In this document: positions 9,100-17,356 of the stretch, one piece after another | Position numbering within the stretch: position 1 is the first letter of the stretch | Layout: each line of letters opens with the position of its first letter | From: Lederbergia panacisoli | GTDB taxonomy: Bacteria > Bacillota > Bacilli > Bacillales > Bacillaceae_C | Assembly: GCF_024626525.1 (NCBI RefSeq) | Contig: NZ_JANJGU010000001.1 | Coordinates: forward strand, 372,001 to 436,000 | Reading direction: 5' to 3' | Length of the DNA stretch: 64,000 nt | The notes under the pieces: model-generated | What the model was told of the DNA's origin: nothing | What the model saw: only the letters and a program-made list of their open reading frames with translations | Databases searched by the model: none | Position numbers and translations under genes: made by a program

Positions 9100-10248
9100 C
9101 TAAATATTATGAAAGCCAAAGTACAATAATCCACTTACTATAATGATTGCAGACAGCAAGAAAAACGCCTGTGTCATATTGTTTCGTTTTTTAGGGAAAT
9201 GAACTGCTCCAGTAGCCAAAAATCCACCGATCAATCCACCGATATGTCCAGCATTATCTATCCCAGATATGGTAAAGCCAAAAATTAAATTAATGATTAT
9301 GACAACAATCACATTCATACCAATCGTTCGAAAAAACAATTGAGGATAAGCAAAGCCAAGATATAAAAGAGCTCCGAAACAACCAAAAATAGCACCGCTC
9401 GCACCTGCAGATATTGAAGGGCTAAATACAAAGCTTGCAAGTGTTCCCATAAATCCCGAAAAAAGATATATCCAAATAAAACGAAAATGACCAAACATTT
9501 TTTCTACAGCTGTACCTAAATAATATAGGGCAAGCGTATTCATTGCAATATGGAGTATACCAATATGGATGAAAATCGGTGTGAAAAAACGCCACCATTC
9601 TCCATTTAATATAAGCGGATTAAATTTCGCACCATATTTAATAAGTGTTTCCGAATTGGTGGTGCCTCCGTTCGCTTCCATCATCAAAAAAATAAGCACT
9701 TGAAAAATCATAAAAAAATAGGTCAAACGGGGTTTAGTGAATTCGAACAGCTTACGTTCTTCTTCTCCATCCGAGGCTGCTGCTTTTTTTAAAACACCTT
9801 GACGAACTATAAAAACTTCCGCATCTTCATACTCTTCTTTTAGCATAAAATCAATATGAGTATTAAGGGCTTCACCAATACTTTTATAATTTTCACTCGT
9901 TAAGATGACGGTGGAAATGTTCGTTTTACCCACTTTAATTTCACGTAAAATATGATCTTCATCAATCGGAGTGTTTGGCGAGACGTAAATGTTTAAAACG
10001 TTCAATGATCGATAAAATAAATGTTTTCTTAATTCTTCGGCCTGATTAGCAGCATTTTGTTGATCCCTTATAACCGGATTTGCCCATGCCAAATCAGCCC
10101 TAATCATGCGAATGATTGTGGCATTTTTATTTTTTCTATTCTCGAGCCACATTCCACTTTGTGCATCATTTAAATTCATTAATCGATATCCGCATTCTTC
10201 CATTAAAAAATACGCAAGACGCCAAAACAAAAAATGTTCTCTTTCCAC
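9100..10248 (-). CDS. gluP: GluP (YqgP), rhomboid intramembrane serine protease
   Basis: 382 residues. A soluble N-terminal domain of about 180 residues precedes a rhomboid core with the Ser motif GASGAIFG (Ser near 285) and the catalytic His in NAGHIGGLIGG (near 335), forming the Ser-His dyad inside the membrane. Six to seven hydrophobic segments follow the family layout. B. subtilis YqgP/GluP cleaves membrane substrates such as the magnesium transporter MgtE under manganese stress together with FtsH; the substrate here is not evident. It belongs to the yqgQ-glcK neighbourhood but is separated from yqgQ by 82 bases. Confidence 0.92.
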   Translation of the reverse strand: MEREHFLFWRLAYFLMEECGYRLMNLNDAQSGMWLENRKNKNATIIRMIRADLAWANPVIRDQQNAANQAEELRKHLFYRSLNVLNIYVSPNTPIDEDHILREIKVGKTNISTVILTSENYKSIGEALNTHIDFMLKEEYEDAEVFIVRQGVLKKAAASDGEEERKLFEFTKPRLTYFFMIFQVLIFLMMEANGGTTNSETLIKYGAKFNPLILNGEWWRFFTPIFIHIGILHIAMNTLALYYLGTAVEKMFGHFRFIWIYLFSGFMGTLASFVFSPSISAGASGAIFGCFGALLYLGFAYPQLFFRTIGMNVIVVIIINLIFGFTISGIDNAGHIGGLIGGFLATGAVHFPKKRNNMTQAFFLLSAIIIVSGLLYFGFHNI

Positions 10249-10326
10249 AATTCATAATACCCCCAACCTTACCTTCTCCATACGTTTTACTATATCGAAG
10301 AATACTGACTATGGCAAAAATAAAAA

Positions 10327-10357
10327 AAGCTGGCTAATGATCCAGCAATTTTTTCTT
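10327..10357 (-). terminator. Intrinsic terminator downstream of yqgO
   Basis: A GCTGG/CCAGC stem (10329-10333, 10342-10346) followed on the minus strand by a run of seven T residues, between yqgO and gluP. Confidence 0.75.
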
Positions 10358-10364
10358 TAATCAT

Positions 10365-10547
10365 TTATTTTCGAAAAGCTGTACTCATCAATTTTGCGCG
10401 GATACCAGGTATGTTCATCATTGTATTAACACTTACTTTCCGAAGAAAACCAATGCCGAGCAAAATATTTAAAAGTTTGTAGCGATAGCGATAAGCAGTT
10501 CCTAAGACAGCAAGGGCTGATAGCATTTTTACCATTAATTTGATCAT
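10365..10547 (-). CDS. yqgO: YqgO-like small membrane-associated protein
   Basis: 60 residues (MIKLMVKMLSALAVLGTAYRYRYKLLNILLG...). One hydrophobic helix at about 4-18 is followed by a very basic amphipathic stretch (YRYRYKLL, LRKVSVN, RAKLMSTAFRK). A GGAGGG ribosome binding site precedes the ATG. The length and position between gluP and the cyclo-ligase gene match B. subtilis yqgO, of unknown function. The symbol is assigned mostly by synteny. Confidence 0.65.
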   Translation of the reverse strand: MIKLMVKMLSALAVLGTAYRYRYKLLNILLGIGFLRKVSVNTMMNIPGIRAKLMSTAFRK

Positions 10548-10589
10548 GTAGTATCCCTCCTAGTCTTATATTTACTTATCTGCATTTTT

Positions 10590-11156
10590 TTATGCATTAC
10601 ACGTAATTATCTCATTCTCTGTTATGATTTTCTTAACGGGAATATCATGATTTTCCATCGGGATGTTGTCAAGGAGTTGTATAGAAAAACAAAGTGAGAC
10701 GGTAGCTCCGCTAAAATCAGTTAAAAAACGATCATAATATCCCCCGCCAAACCCAATGCGATATCCTTTTCGATTAAAAACTAAACCCGGAACAATTAAT
10801 AATTCAATATCGCGATGATTAAACTTAGTTGTTTCAGCTTCAATTGGTTCAAATAACCCAAAGAAAACTGTTTCCAGCTGTTTAAATGATGTGATTTGTC
10901 TAAATTCCATTTTTTTCTCGGTAGGATAGCATTTCGGTATGACAATCTTTTTTCCTTCCTTCCATGCTTTTCTAATAAGTTGCCACGTATCGACCTCCGG
11001 AAAATGCGAGATCGTGATTCCAATAATATCGGCATCTTTCCATTCATTGGATTCAAAGAGGTTGTTGGCTATCAAGTATGAATCATGTTCATACGTAATC
11101 CGGTCGATTGACTTTAATGTATCTTTATATTTTTTACGAATCGCTTTCTTATCCAT
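10590..11156 (-). CDS. yqgN: 5-formyltetrahydrofolate cyclo-ligase (YqgN)
   Basis: 188 residues. The enzyme converts 5-formyl-THF to 5,10-methenyl-THF using ATP, returning the storage folate to the one-carbon pool. Diagnostic motifs are the basic N-terminus with KKAIRKKYKD, the substrate region PEVDTW, and the C-terminal ATP/Mg signature VFNRKGYRIGFGGGYYDRFL at about 130-149. Length agrees with the family. Located after rpmG and before yqgO on the minus strand. Confidence 0.92.
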   Translation of the reverse strand: MDKKAIRKKYKDTLKSIDRITYEHDSYLIANNLFESNEWKDADIIGITISHFPEVDTWQLIRKAWKEGKKIVIPKCYPTEKKMEFRQITSFKQLETVFFGLFEPIEAETTKFNHRDIELLIVPGLVFNRKGYRIGFGGGYYDRFLTDFSGATVSLCFSIQLLDNIPMENHDIPVKKIITENEIITCNA

Positions 11157-11185
11157 AATAAAACAACTCCTTTAATAAATAATAT

Positions 11186-11231
11186 CAAAAAAGCCAGAAA
11201 CACTGTAATTAAAGTGTTTCTGGCTTTTTCG
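11186..11231 (-). terminator. Intrinsic terminator of rpmG
   Basis: AAAAGCCAGAAACACT pairs with AGTGTTTCTGGCTTTT around a short loop; flanking A and T tracts allow action in both directions. It separates rpmG from yqgN. Confidence 0.88.
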
Positions 11232-11249
11232 ATCAAGCAATGTGTAATG

Positions 11250-11399
11250 TTACTTTGTTTCGCGGTGCAAAGTAACTCGTTTTTCTCTAGGGCAATATTT
11301 TTTAAGCTCAAGACGGTCAGTATTATTACGTTTATTTTTTGTTGAAATATAATTACGCTCACTGCATTCCGTGCAAGCTAATGTAATGTTTACGCGCAT
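11250..11399 (-). CDS. rpmG: 50S ribosomal protein L33
   Basis: 49 residues from the ATG at 11399 ([17 protein letters not shown]), with ribosome binding site GGAGGGAAAG. The basic core [22 protein letters not shown] and the ending TLHRETK are L33 signatures. Cysteines at CTEC and YCPR give a partial zinc ribbon of the kind found in the rpmGA copy of Bacillus. The frame stays open upstream to 11432 but that part lacks a ribosome binding site. Confidence 0.95.
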   Translation of the reverse strand: MRVNITLACTECSERNYISTKNKRNNTDRLELKKYCPREKRVTLHRETK

Positions 11400-11575
11400 G
11401 TCTTTCCCTCCAAACTTCAATGCATTCTTCACTGTACATACGACTTTTTTATAATAGCACTATTTTTTCAGAAATGCTAGTATGTATTTATTGTACCAAT
11501 TAATTTTATATCAATAGAGTATAAATGCATATTATGGTATAAATAAAGTAAGAACTGCAAGATCTGGGGTGGCTA

Positions 11576-11941
11576 ATGGATACTATCATCATTATATTAT
11601 TATGTTTATCAGTCTTACTATTCGTCTTATCATTTTTCCAAACAGATAAGGTAAAAGTATTGGAAAAAGAAGTAGAGCAATTGTCAATGAATGTCTTGCA
11701 AGACCATTACCTTATAAAAAAAAGACTTAAAGTCCTTGAAGAAGAATTACTGATGGGGCAAAACTTTATAGATGAATTGCCAAAGCGTGACAAGGAACCA
11801 AATGAAATATTAAAAAATCACGTATTAGCTTTATATAATCAAGGACTGGAAATTCAACAAATTTCCAAACAGTCCTCCTTGTCTATTGATACCGTGAAAA
11901 ATATCATCAAAAGGCGACAGGACTCTTTTGGAGGAATATAA
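11576..11941 (+). CDS. Membrane-anchored protein with C-terminal helix-turn-helix (YqzD-like)
   Basis: 121 residues. A single N-terminal membrane helix (3-22) is followed by a coiled-coil-like charged segment (KVKVLEKEVEQL to KKRLKVLEEELL, about 27-60) and a C-terminal helix-turn-helix (NHVLALYNQGLEIQQISKQSSLSIDTVKNIIKRRQ) of the sigma-factor region 4 or resolvase type. Position next to a DUF-type partner and pbpA corresponds to yqzD in B. subtilis; function unknown. The next gene starts 3 bases after its stop, so the two form an operon. Moderate certainty on the yqzD equivalence. Confidence 0.75.
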   Translation: MDTIIIILLCLSVLLFVLSFFQTDKVKVLEKEVEQLSMNVLQDHYLIKKRLKVLEEELLMGQNFIDELPKRDKEPNEILKNHVLALYNQGLEIQQISKQSSLSIDTVKNIIKRRQDSFGGI

Positions 11942-11944
11942 GGC

Positions 11945-12400
11945 ATGAGCAAACAAACAACTAGAGCCTTTGCTTCAGGTATATTAGTATCAACTTTGAT
12001 TCTTTACGTATTTGTTCATTTTTTTGAAAAAAAACCGGAGCCCGTACGAGCAATTAAAGAAGGCTATATAGAAATTGAAAGAAATGAATATGAACAGTTA
12101 AAACAAGAATCTGAAGAATGGCAGAAAAAATACGAAACAAATGCCAAAAAGAATTCAGAAGTGATAGAGAAAAAGGCGGAACCTAGCGAAAAACACTATC
12201 GATTAGTTATTTCTGAAGGGATGTCATCAAAAGAAATATGTGCCCGTCTTGAGGAAGCCGGATTAATTGATAATGCAGAAGACTTTAACGACTTTTTAGC
12301 AAATCAAAATTTACAGCGATATATTCAAATTGGAACGTATGATTTAAATGATTCTATGTCATATGAAGATATAAGTAGTATCATTGCAAAAGAATCATAA
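11945..12400 (+). CDS. Membrane-anchored MltG/YceG-like partial domain protein (YqzC-like)
   Basis: 151 residues. An N-terminal membrane helix (about 8-25) is followed by a charged linker and a C-terminal module (LVISEGMSSKEICARLEEAGLIDNAEDFNDFL ... IQIGTYDLNDSMSYEDISSII). This module resembles the LysM-like subdomain of the endolytic transglycosylase MltG, but the catalytic glutamate domain is absent, so it is not a lytic enzyme itself. Location inside the peptidoglycan-synthesis neighbourhood next to pbpA suggests a cell-wall role, by inference. The equivalent in B. subtilis is probably yqzC. Confidence 0.75.
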   Translation: MSKQTTRAFASGILVSTLILYVFVHFFEKKPEPVRAIKEGYIEIERNEYEQLKQESEEWQKKYETNAKKNSEVIEKKAEPSEKHYRLVISEGMSSKEICARLEEAGLIDNAEDFNDFLANQNLQRYIQIGTYDLNDSMSYEDISSIIAKES

Positions 12401-12442
12401 AAACAAAGCAGGCAAGTCTACAGAGACGCCTGCTTTGTTTTT
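12399..12442. terminator. Bidirectional intrinsic terminator between the yqzC-like gene and pbpA
   Basis: AAAACAAAGCAGGC and GCCTGCTTTGTTTT form a perfect stem (12399-12413 with 12428-12442) between convergent genes. This single hairpin occupies the place where B. subtilis carries the pst phosphate-transport operon. Confidence 0.88.
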
Positions 12443-12444
12443 AT

Positions 12445-14553
12445 TTATTCTTCAACATTTTCTTCTTCATTGTTTTCTTCTTCGGATGTATCCTGCTTAG
12501 CCCTTTTTTCTTTTAAGTCAAAATAAGCTTTTAGTACCCTTGTTCCAATGTCAATATTTATATTGTTTTGGGTGCCGCCTTTTAAATATGCAGATGGCAC
12601 GAGGATGGAAAAGGCAATTTCAGGATTTTCGTAAGGGGCATATGCTACTAGTGATACATTCCATACACCCTTTCCCTGATCAAAAGCCTCTGCTGTACCC
12701 GTTTTCCCTGCAGCATTATACGGACGAAAATCAGGGGCGTTAAACGCGGTTCCAGTACCACTTGGACTATGAAACACCCCCCAAAATGCTCTACGAACCC
12801 TAGCGATTTCAGAATCACTTGCATTGATCCGATTTAACACTTTCGGCTTGATTTCTTGTACAATTGGACCAAAATTGCCATTTTCATCAATAGGGTCACG
12901 AATTTCTTTTACAATATGTGCTTGCATTCGATATCCGCCATTTACAATCGTAGATACATATTGAGCAAGCTGAAGTGGAGTAAAAGTATCAAATTGTCCA
13001 ATCATAAAGTCCAACGTTTTACCGGCCGCATCAGGAGCACTAATATCTCCCTTAAACCCTGTTTGTTCTCCCGGCAAGTCAAGCCCTGTCCGAACACCTA
13101 GACCAAATTGACTAAAATAATTTCGTTGATCATTGATAACTTCATATTTATTGATTGATAACTTTTGCTCGGGATGAGTATATGTCATTCCTCCCATTAA
13201 CATGGCCAGTTTAAACATATAGGCATTTGATGATTGAATAAGTGCTTGTTCATCTGTTAGCCATCTAGCTCCTTTATAATAATCCCACGATTTTTTGGCC
13301 GGTGTATCTGCAAGTTTAATAACCTCATCCTTAAGCTGACTGCCTTGTCCAATAACCCCTGACATATATCCTGTCAGCACTGAAGCTCCTTTTACTGCGG
13401 ACCCCGGTTCATACGCTGTCGTAAAATTACCTGAAGCAAAATCTTTAAACGTATATTTCCCTTCTTCCTCATCATAGGAATATTGCTTTCCTGATAATGC
13501 TAATATTTCCCCAGTGTACGGATCCATCATCGTTACGAAAGCTCGATCCAAAAGCTGAGTACTCGATTTTCCTTTTGTTTTTAAAATTTCTTCCTCAAGA
13601 ATTTTATCTATTGCTTTCTGTAAATCCATGTCAATTGTAAGGACTAGATCCTTGCCGCGTTCTCCTTCATGAATAGGGACAGTTTCAAGAACTTCGCCTG
13701 ACTTTGTTACATTTTTTACTTTTTCTTTTTGACCGCGAAGGACATCTTCGTATTGTAATTCGATATAACTTTTTCCAACCCTGTCATTTCTGCTGTAACC
13801 TCTGGATTCATAGTAATCCAATTTTTCTACTGGCAGCCCTGGAGTAACATTGCCCAAAATCGATCTTAATGTATCCCCATATAAATAAACCCTTTCCCAG
13901 TCTGTCGTTGTATCGACGCCCGGCAAGATGCCTAGATGCTCGTTTACTTCAGCATATTCTTTCAAACTTACATCTTTATTTTTAACAAATTGCGGATCAA
14001 GCGCATAGCCGCCTGTAAATTCGCGATAAATAGCGAGAACTTCCAAGTCTTCATCTGTTAGAGTCCCAAGTTCTTCATCTGTCACACGTTCCCTTTGAAG
14101 TTTATATAATTCACTTTCTTTTCCTTTATATTTTTTTATTTCTTCTTTTGAAACTTTAGCATTCGCTTCTTCTGGATTGAGCAATAGCCAAAAGTCCACC
14201 ATATCCCTATGCGTAATTTTATCTGTATCTTGATGTATAATTTTAGCAAGGGTTCGTGCGGTTTCCAACGTCTTTTCCGAATCAAATTGTTTTGGAGCTG
14301 TATAAGTAATAGCTTTCTGCGGCTCATTATCGACAACAGGATTAAAATTCCGGTCATAAATTAATCCTCTAGGAACAGATGTTTTTACTGTTACATCTTC
14401 CGTACGGTCAATTTCTCTTTTGGCATCTTCTCCACTTACAATCTGAACATATCCTAAACGAAGAATAAGCATCGAAAACATGACAAAGACAACAAAAAAC
14501 AACATGTTCATTCTTAAAGGAACATGAGTTTTTTTCTTTTTACTTTTTTCCAA
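12445..14553 (-). CDS. pbpA: PbpA, class B penicillin-binding protein 2a (transpeptidase)
   Basis: 702 residues. A single membrane helix (about 14-34) anchors a PBP dimerisation domain and a transpeptidase domain outside the cell. Active-site motifs are the SxxK tetrad in YEPGSAVKGAS, SSN in IQSSNAYMFK, and KTGT in AAGKTGTAEAF. The family cross-links peptidoglycan during side-wall elongation. The tail after the transpeptidase domain is highly acidic (EEENNEEENVEE). In B. subtilis this gene (formerly yqgF) contributes to rod shape and spore outgrowth. The MFS gene yqgE lies upstream on the same strand. Confidence 0.93.
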   Translation of the reverse strand: MEKSKKKKTHVPLRMNMLFFVVFVMFSMLILRLGYVQIVSGEDAKREIDRTEDVTVKTSVPRGLIYDRNFNPVVDNEPQKAITYTAPKQFDSEKTLETARTLAKIIHQDTDKITHRDMVDFWLLLNPEEANAKVSKEEIKKYKGKESELYKLQRERVTDEELGTLTDEDLEVLAIYREFTGGYALDPQFVKNKDVSLKEYAEVNEHLGILPGVDTTTDWERVYLYGDTLRSILGNVTPGLPVEKLDYYESRGYSRNDRVGKSYIELQYEDVLRGQKEKVKNVTKSGEVLETVPIHEGERGKDLVLTIDMDLQKAIDKILEEEILKTKGKSSTQLLDRAFVTMMDPYTGEILALSGKQYSYDEEEGKYTFKDFASGNFTTAYEPGSAVKGASVLTGYMSGVIGQGSQLKDEVIKLADTPAKKSWDYYKGARWLTDEQALIQSSNAYMFKLAMLMGGMTYTHPEQKLSINKYEVINDQRNYFSQFGLGVRTGLDLPGEQTGFKGDISAPDAAGKTLDFMIGQFDTFTPLQLAQYVSTIVNGGYRMQAHIVKEIRDPIDENGNFGPIVQEIKPKVLNRINASDSEIARVRRAFWGVFHSPSGTGTAFNAPDFRPYNAAGKTGTAEAFDQGKGVWNVSLVAYAPYENPEIAFSILVPSAYLKGGTQNNINIDIGTRVLKAYFDLKEKRAKQDTSEEENNEEENVEE

Positions 14554-14642
14554 TTACCCCGTCCCCTTTTTTAGCAACTTATTCTTATTGTAAAAGAAAA
14601 GACAGGACAATTCCACCTTAAAATAGAGACTGCGCATTGAAC

Positions 14643-15854
14643 TTATTCTGTTTTTAATTTTAGCAACAAAAAAGCAGCTAATGTATTGCCTGCTCCAAGA
14701 AAAATTAGCAAAATTGGAATGCTTTTTGTTGGAGTAAAATAGTAGATGGATGCAATAAATGCAAGGATAGAGAGCACTCTTCCAATATTTAGAAACAATT
14801 CTCTTACCACGATATATTCAATTCTCATATCTGCGGCTTTCCAGCTTTTGCCGATCGCATCGTAGGTCATGGAAGAATACGGTACAAGCATAAGTGGATA
14901 TGCAATTCCAATGAAAGCGGCGTATATAAGAAGCCTTGTATATGTAGGGTCAAAAACGATTATAAAAATGGCTCCATATAAAAGCAAACCGCCCACAACC
15001 ATAATTTTCTTTCTCATATCTTTTTTAATGAGCTTCGTTGCAAAGGTGTAGATTAGAAAGGAGATTCCTGCATGAATTAATCCGAAGGTACCAAGTGCCA
15101 GCTCGCTGTTTGTCGCAATAAAAACAAAGACGGAAATAACAAAAACAAACGTCCCTTCCCTTAAACCTTGAAGAAGATGCGCATTTGTGATTAATCGCCA
15201 ATTGCGATTTAACTTTCTTTCCTTATAGATCCTTGCAAATAAATATTGCCCGGATGAGGGCCTCCGGTTTAAATAAAAACTTGTTAAGACCGCAGCGGAA
15301 AATAAGCCTAAAGATATAGCAAAAATGATTGTATATCCAATATTAGAAACAAACCGTGTAATGATAAAACCTGCTGATATCGGTCCAATTAATCCTCCAG
15401 TTGAATTGAGGGCTCCCATAAACCCGTTAAAAAAGTCCCTTGTATCAGGTTCTGTAATTTCAAAGGTTAATACATTAAATGCAAGCCAATAAAAACCATA
15501 TCCGACTCCAAGTAATGCACCAAGCAGGACTAAATGTTGGGAGGATTTTTCTCCAAAGAGAAGGACGACAATAAAAAAAATGGCGAGAAAAATAACACCT
15601 AACCTAAGGACAATAACCCGATCCACTTTTTTAGCCCATCTTCCAGCAATGATAAAAATGATTGGTTGGACGATGACAATGGTTAGATTATATAAAGCAA
15701 GATCAATAAAACTTTTGGACTGCTTCCATAAATAAACATTTACAAATGTATTTGATAAAGAAATGCTTAATGAATATAGCCCGCCTATTAACAAAAGCAG
15801 CAATAAATCCCGTGTCACATCAATATCTTTAAAAAGTCTTTTTAATTTCAACAT
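14643..15854 (-). CDS. yqgE: YqgE-like MFS transporter
   Basis: 403 residues with about 12 hydrophobic segments and a cytoplasmic basic loop in the middle (LNRRPSSGQYLFARIYKERKLNRNWR), the layout of a major facilitator superfamily transporter. The substrate cannot be told from the sequence. The location between sodA and pbpA matches B. subtilis yqgE. 89 bases separate it from pbpA with no clear terminator, so co-transcription is possible. Confidence 0.82.
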   Translation of the reverse strand: MLKLKRLFKDIDVTRDLLLLLLIGGLYSLSISLSNTFVNVYLWKQSKSFIDLALYNLTIVIVQPIIFIIAGRWAKKVDRVIVLRLGVIFLAIFFIVVLLFGEKSSQHLVLLGALLGVGYGFYWLAFNVLTFEITEPDTRDFFNGFMGALNSTGGLIGPISAGFIITRFVSNIGYTIIFAISLGLFSAAVLTSFYLNRRPSSGQYLFARIYKERKLNRNWRLITNAHLLQGLREGTFVFVISVFVFIATNSELALGTFGLIHAGISFLIYTFATKLIKKDMRKKIMVVGGLLLYGAIFIIVFDPTYTRLLIYAAFIGIAYPLMLVPYSSMTYDAIGKSWKAADMRIEYIVVRELFLNIGRVLSILAFIASIYYFTPTKSIPILLIFLGAGNTLAAFLLLKLKTE

Positions 15855-16071
15855 AATAAAAACTCCCCTTTTTCCTCTTCTTTATCATTAGTGAACAAGG
15901 AAGTTTTATACTTAAATAATTAAGCGCTTTTAATACTGGATCTTAAAAATGTGTAGTATTAATCATATTTTGTTATGGAGTGAAAGGCGAAACTCTTGAA
16001 GGAAGAAAAGGTAACAGGTGGGGAAAAGCCGGATTGAGGTCGTTCATCGTGAATTTTTTTGGTTTTCGTTC

Positions 16072-16335
16072 TGATTAAGTGTGAATCGAGACGGAAACAC
16101 TCATCTTTTCCGACTTCAGTCTCGATTGGGTGTGAATCGGGACTGAAACACTCATCTTTTCCGATTTCAGTCTCGATTGGGCAGGAATCGAGACGGAAAC
16201 ACTCACCTTTTCCGATTTCAGTCCCGATTGGGCGTGAATCGGGACTGAAACACTCATCTTTTCCGATTTCAGTCTCGATTGGGCAGGAATCGAGACTGAA
16301 ACACTCACCTTTTCTGAGTTCAGTCTCGATTTTTG
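16072..16335. repeat. 51-bp tandem repeat, five units
   Basis: Units begin at 16072, 16123, 16174, 16225 and 16276 with a short sixth start. The consensus is a TCGATTGGG-TGAATCGGGACTGAAACACTCA-TTTTCCGATTTCAGTC pattern. Each unit contains inverted arms (GACTGAAA and TTTCAGTC extended by the neighbouring AATCG/CGATT), so it can fold as a hairpin. Units alternate between a GTGAATCGGGACTG form and a CAGGAATCGAGAC form, giving a higher-order 102-bp period. Because 51 is a multiple of three, frames stay open on both strands across the array; no ribosome binding site supports either. The remaining gap (15855-16071, 16336-16500) shows nothing else clear. Confidence 0.9.
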
Positions 16336-16502
16336 GAGTTTAAGGTCTTAATAAGCTAATTAAGGTTGTTCTTCATGAATTATTGCGGTGCTTAAAGTTT
16401 CAATAACTGCTTAAGTGCCTTGGAGAAACTCTCGAACGTTATCTAGCTTTGTCTATCAGTGTTCAGTTGCAACAAACGGGCTTTTTCCCTAGAAGGGAAA
16501 AT

Positions 16503-16540
16503 AAAAAAACGAATTGCATATTCCGCAATTCGTTTTTGTT
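16503..16540. terminator. Intrinsic terminator of sodA
   Basis: AAAAACGAATTGC (16505-16517) and GCAATTCGTTTTT (16525-16537) form a perfect 13-bp stem just downstream of sodA on the minus strand; the A and T tracts make it symmetrical. Confidence 0.9.
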
Positions 16541-16547
16541 TAACTGC

Positions 16548-17156
16548 TTATTTTGCAGCGTCGTATAATTTTTGAACTTCGTCCCAATTTACTACATTCC
16601 AGAATGCACTCATATATTCAGGACGACGGTTTTGATATTTCAAATAGTATGCATGCTCCCATACATCAAGTCCTAGTAAAGGAGTTTTACCTTCCATAAG
16701 CGGGCTATCTTGGTTAGGTGTGCTAGTAATTTCAAGTTCACCATTATTCACTACGAGCCAAGCCCAACCTGAACCGAAGCGTCCAGCTCCAGCAGCTTGG
16801 AATTGTTCTTTAAATTTATCAAAGCTTCCAAATTTGCTGTTGATTGCTTCGCCAACAGAACCTGTTGGTTCTCCCCCACCATTAGGAGAAAGAAGCTTCC
16901 AGAATAATGAATGGTTAGCATGACCTCCACCATTATTTCTTACAGCAGTACGAATCGCTTCAGGAACAGAATCTAAATCCGCAATTAAATCTTCTACAGA
17001 CTTGCTTGCAAGATCAGCATTCCCCTCAAGAGCGTTATTTAAATTTGTCACATATGTGTTGTGATGCTTTGTGTGGTGAATGTTCATTGTTTCCTTATCG
17101 ATATGCGGCTCAAGAGCGTCATAGCCATAAGGTAATTGTGGTAATTCAAATGCCAT
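16548..17156 (-). CDS. sodA: SodA, manganese superoxide dismutase
   Basis: 202 residues, standard for the family. Cytosolic enzyme that dismutates superoxide to oxygen and hydrogen peroxide. Metal ligands are visible: His in [13 protein letters not shown] (about 27), His in [10 protein letters not shown] (about 82), and Asp and His in [19 protein letters not shown] (about 164 and 168). GSGWAWLV and the NGGGHANHS context fit the Mn/Fe type, Mn being usual in Bacilli. Strong ribosome binding site (AGGAGG) 6 bases before the ATG. A perfect palindrome lies upstream in the leader. Confidence 0.97.
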   Translation of the reverse strand: MAFELPQLPYGYDALEPHIDKETMNIHHTKHHNTYVTNLNNALEGNADLASKSVEDLIADLDSVPEAIRTAVRNNGGGHANHSLFWKLLSPNGGGEPTGSVGEAINSKFGSFDKFKEQFQAAGAGRFGSGWAWLVVNNGELEITSTPNQDSPLMEGKTPLLGLDVWEHAYYLKYQNRRPEYMSAFWNVVNWDEVQKLYDAAK

Positions 17157-17183
17157 TTATAATTCCTCCTATGTAATTATTTT

Positions 17184-17198
17184 GAATCGTAACGATTC
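17184..17198. promoter_or_regulatory. Perfect 7-1-7 palindrome in the sodA leader, possible operator
   Basis: GAATCGT-A-ACGATTC is a perfect inverted repeat with one central base, located 28 bases upstream of the sodA start codon. The 7-1-7 geometry is that of Fur-family operators (Fur, Zur, PerR), but the half-site does not equal the known consensus of any of these. Binding is an inference from geometry only. Confidence 0.45.
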
Positions 17199-17356
17199 GA
17201 CGGTTACACTAATAGATTACCAAAATCAGTAACCGCATACAAATAATTTGCTCAGGAAACATACACAAAGTTTGCGATTTCAACTAATTTGTCACTTGAA
17301 ACAAATGCCCATTCACATCTAAACTGATAATGATAGATTATGAAGGAAGTGACAAG

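Noticed and set aside
11250-11399. Loss of a zinc ligand in L33 (YCPRE instead of YCxxC)
   Set aside because: The CTEC...YCPR arrangement is normal for this rpmG type in Bacillus as far as I recall.
12445-14553. Possible unusual active site in PbpA (SAVK rather than STFK)
   Set aside because: SAVK still satisfies SxxK and fits the PbpA group; SSN and KTGT are intact.
16072-16335. Possible CRISPR array
   Set aside because: The units are contiguous tandem copies with no unique spacers, and no cas gene is present.
16059-16343. Open frames on both strands across the 51-bp repeat (94 and 77 codons)
   Set aside because: They are produced by the repeat period being a multiple of three; neither has a ribosome binding site or a domain.
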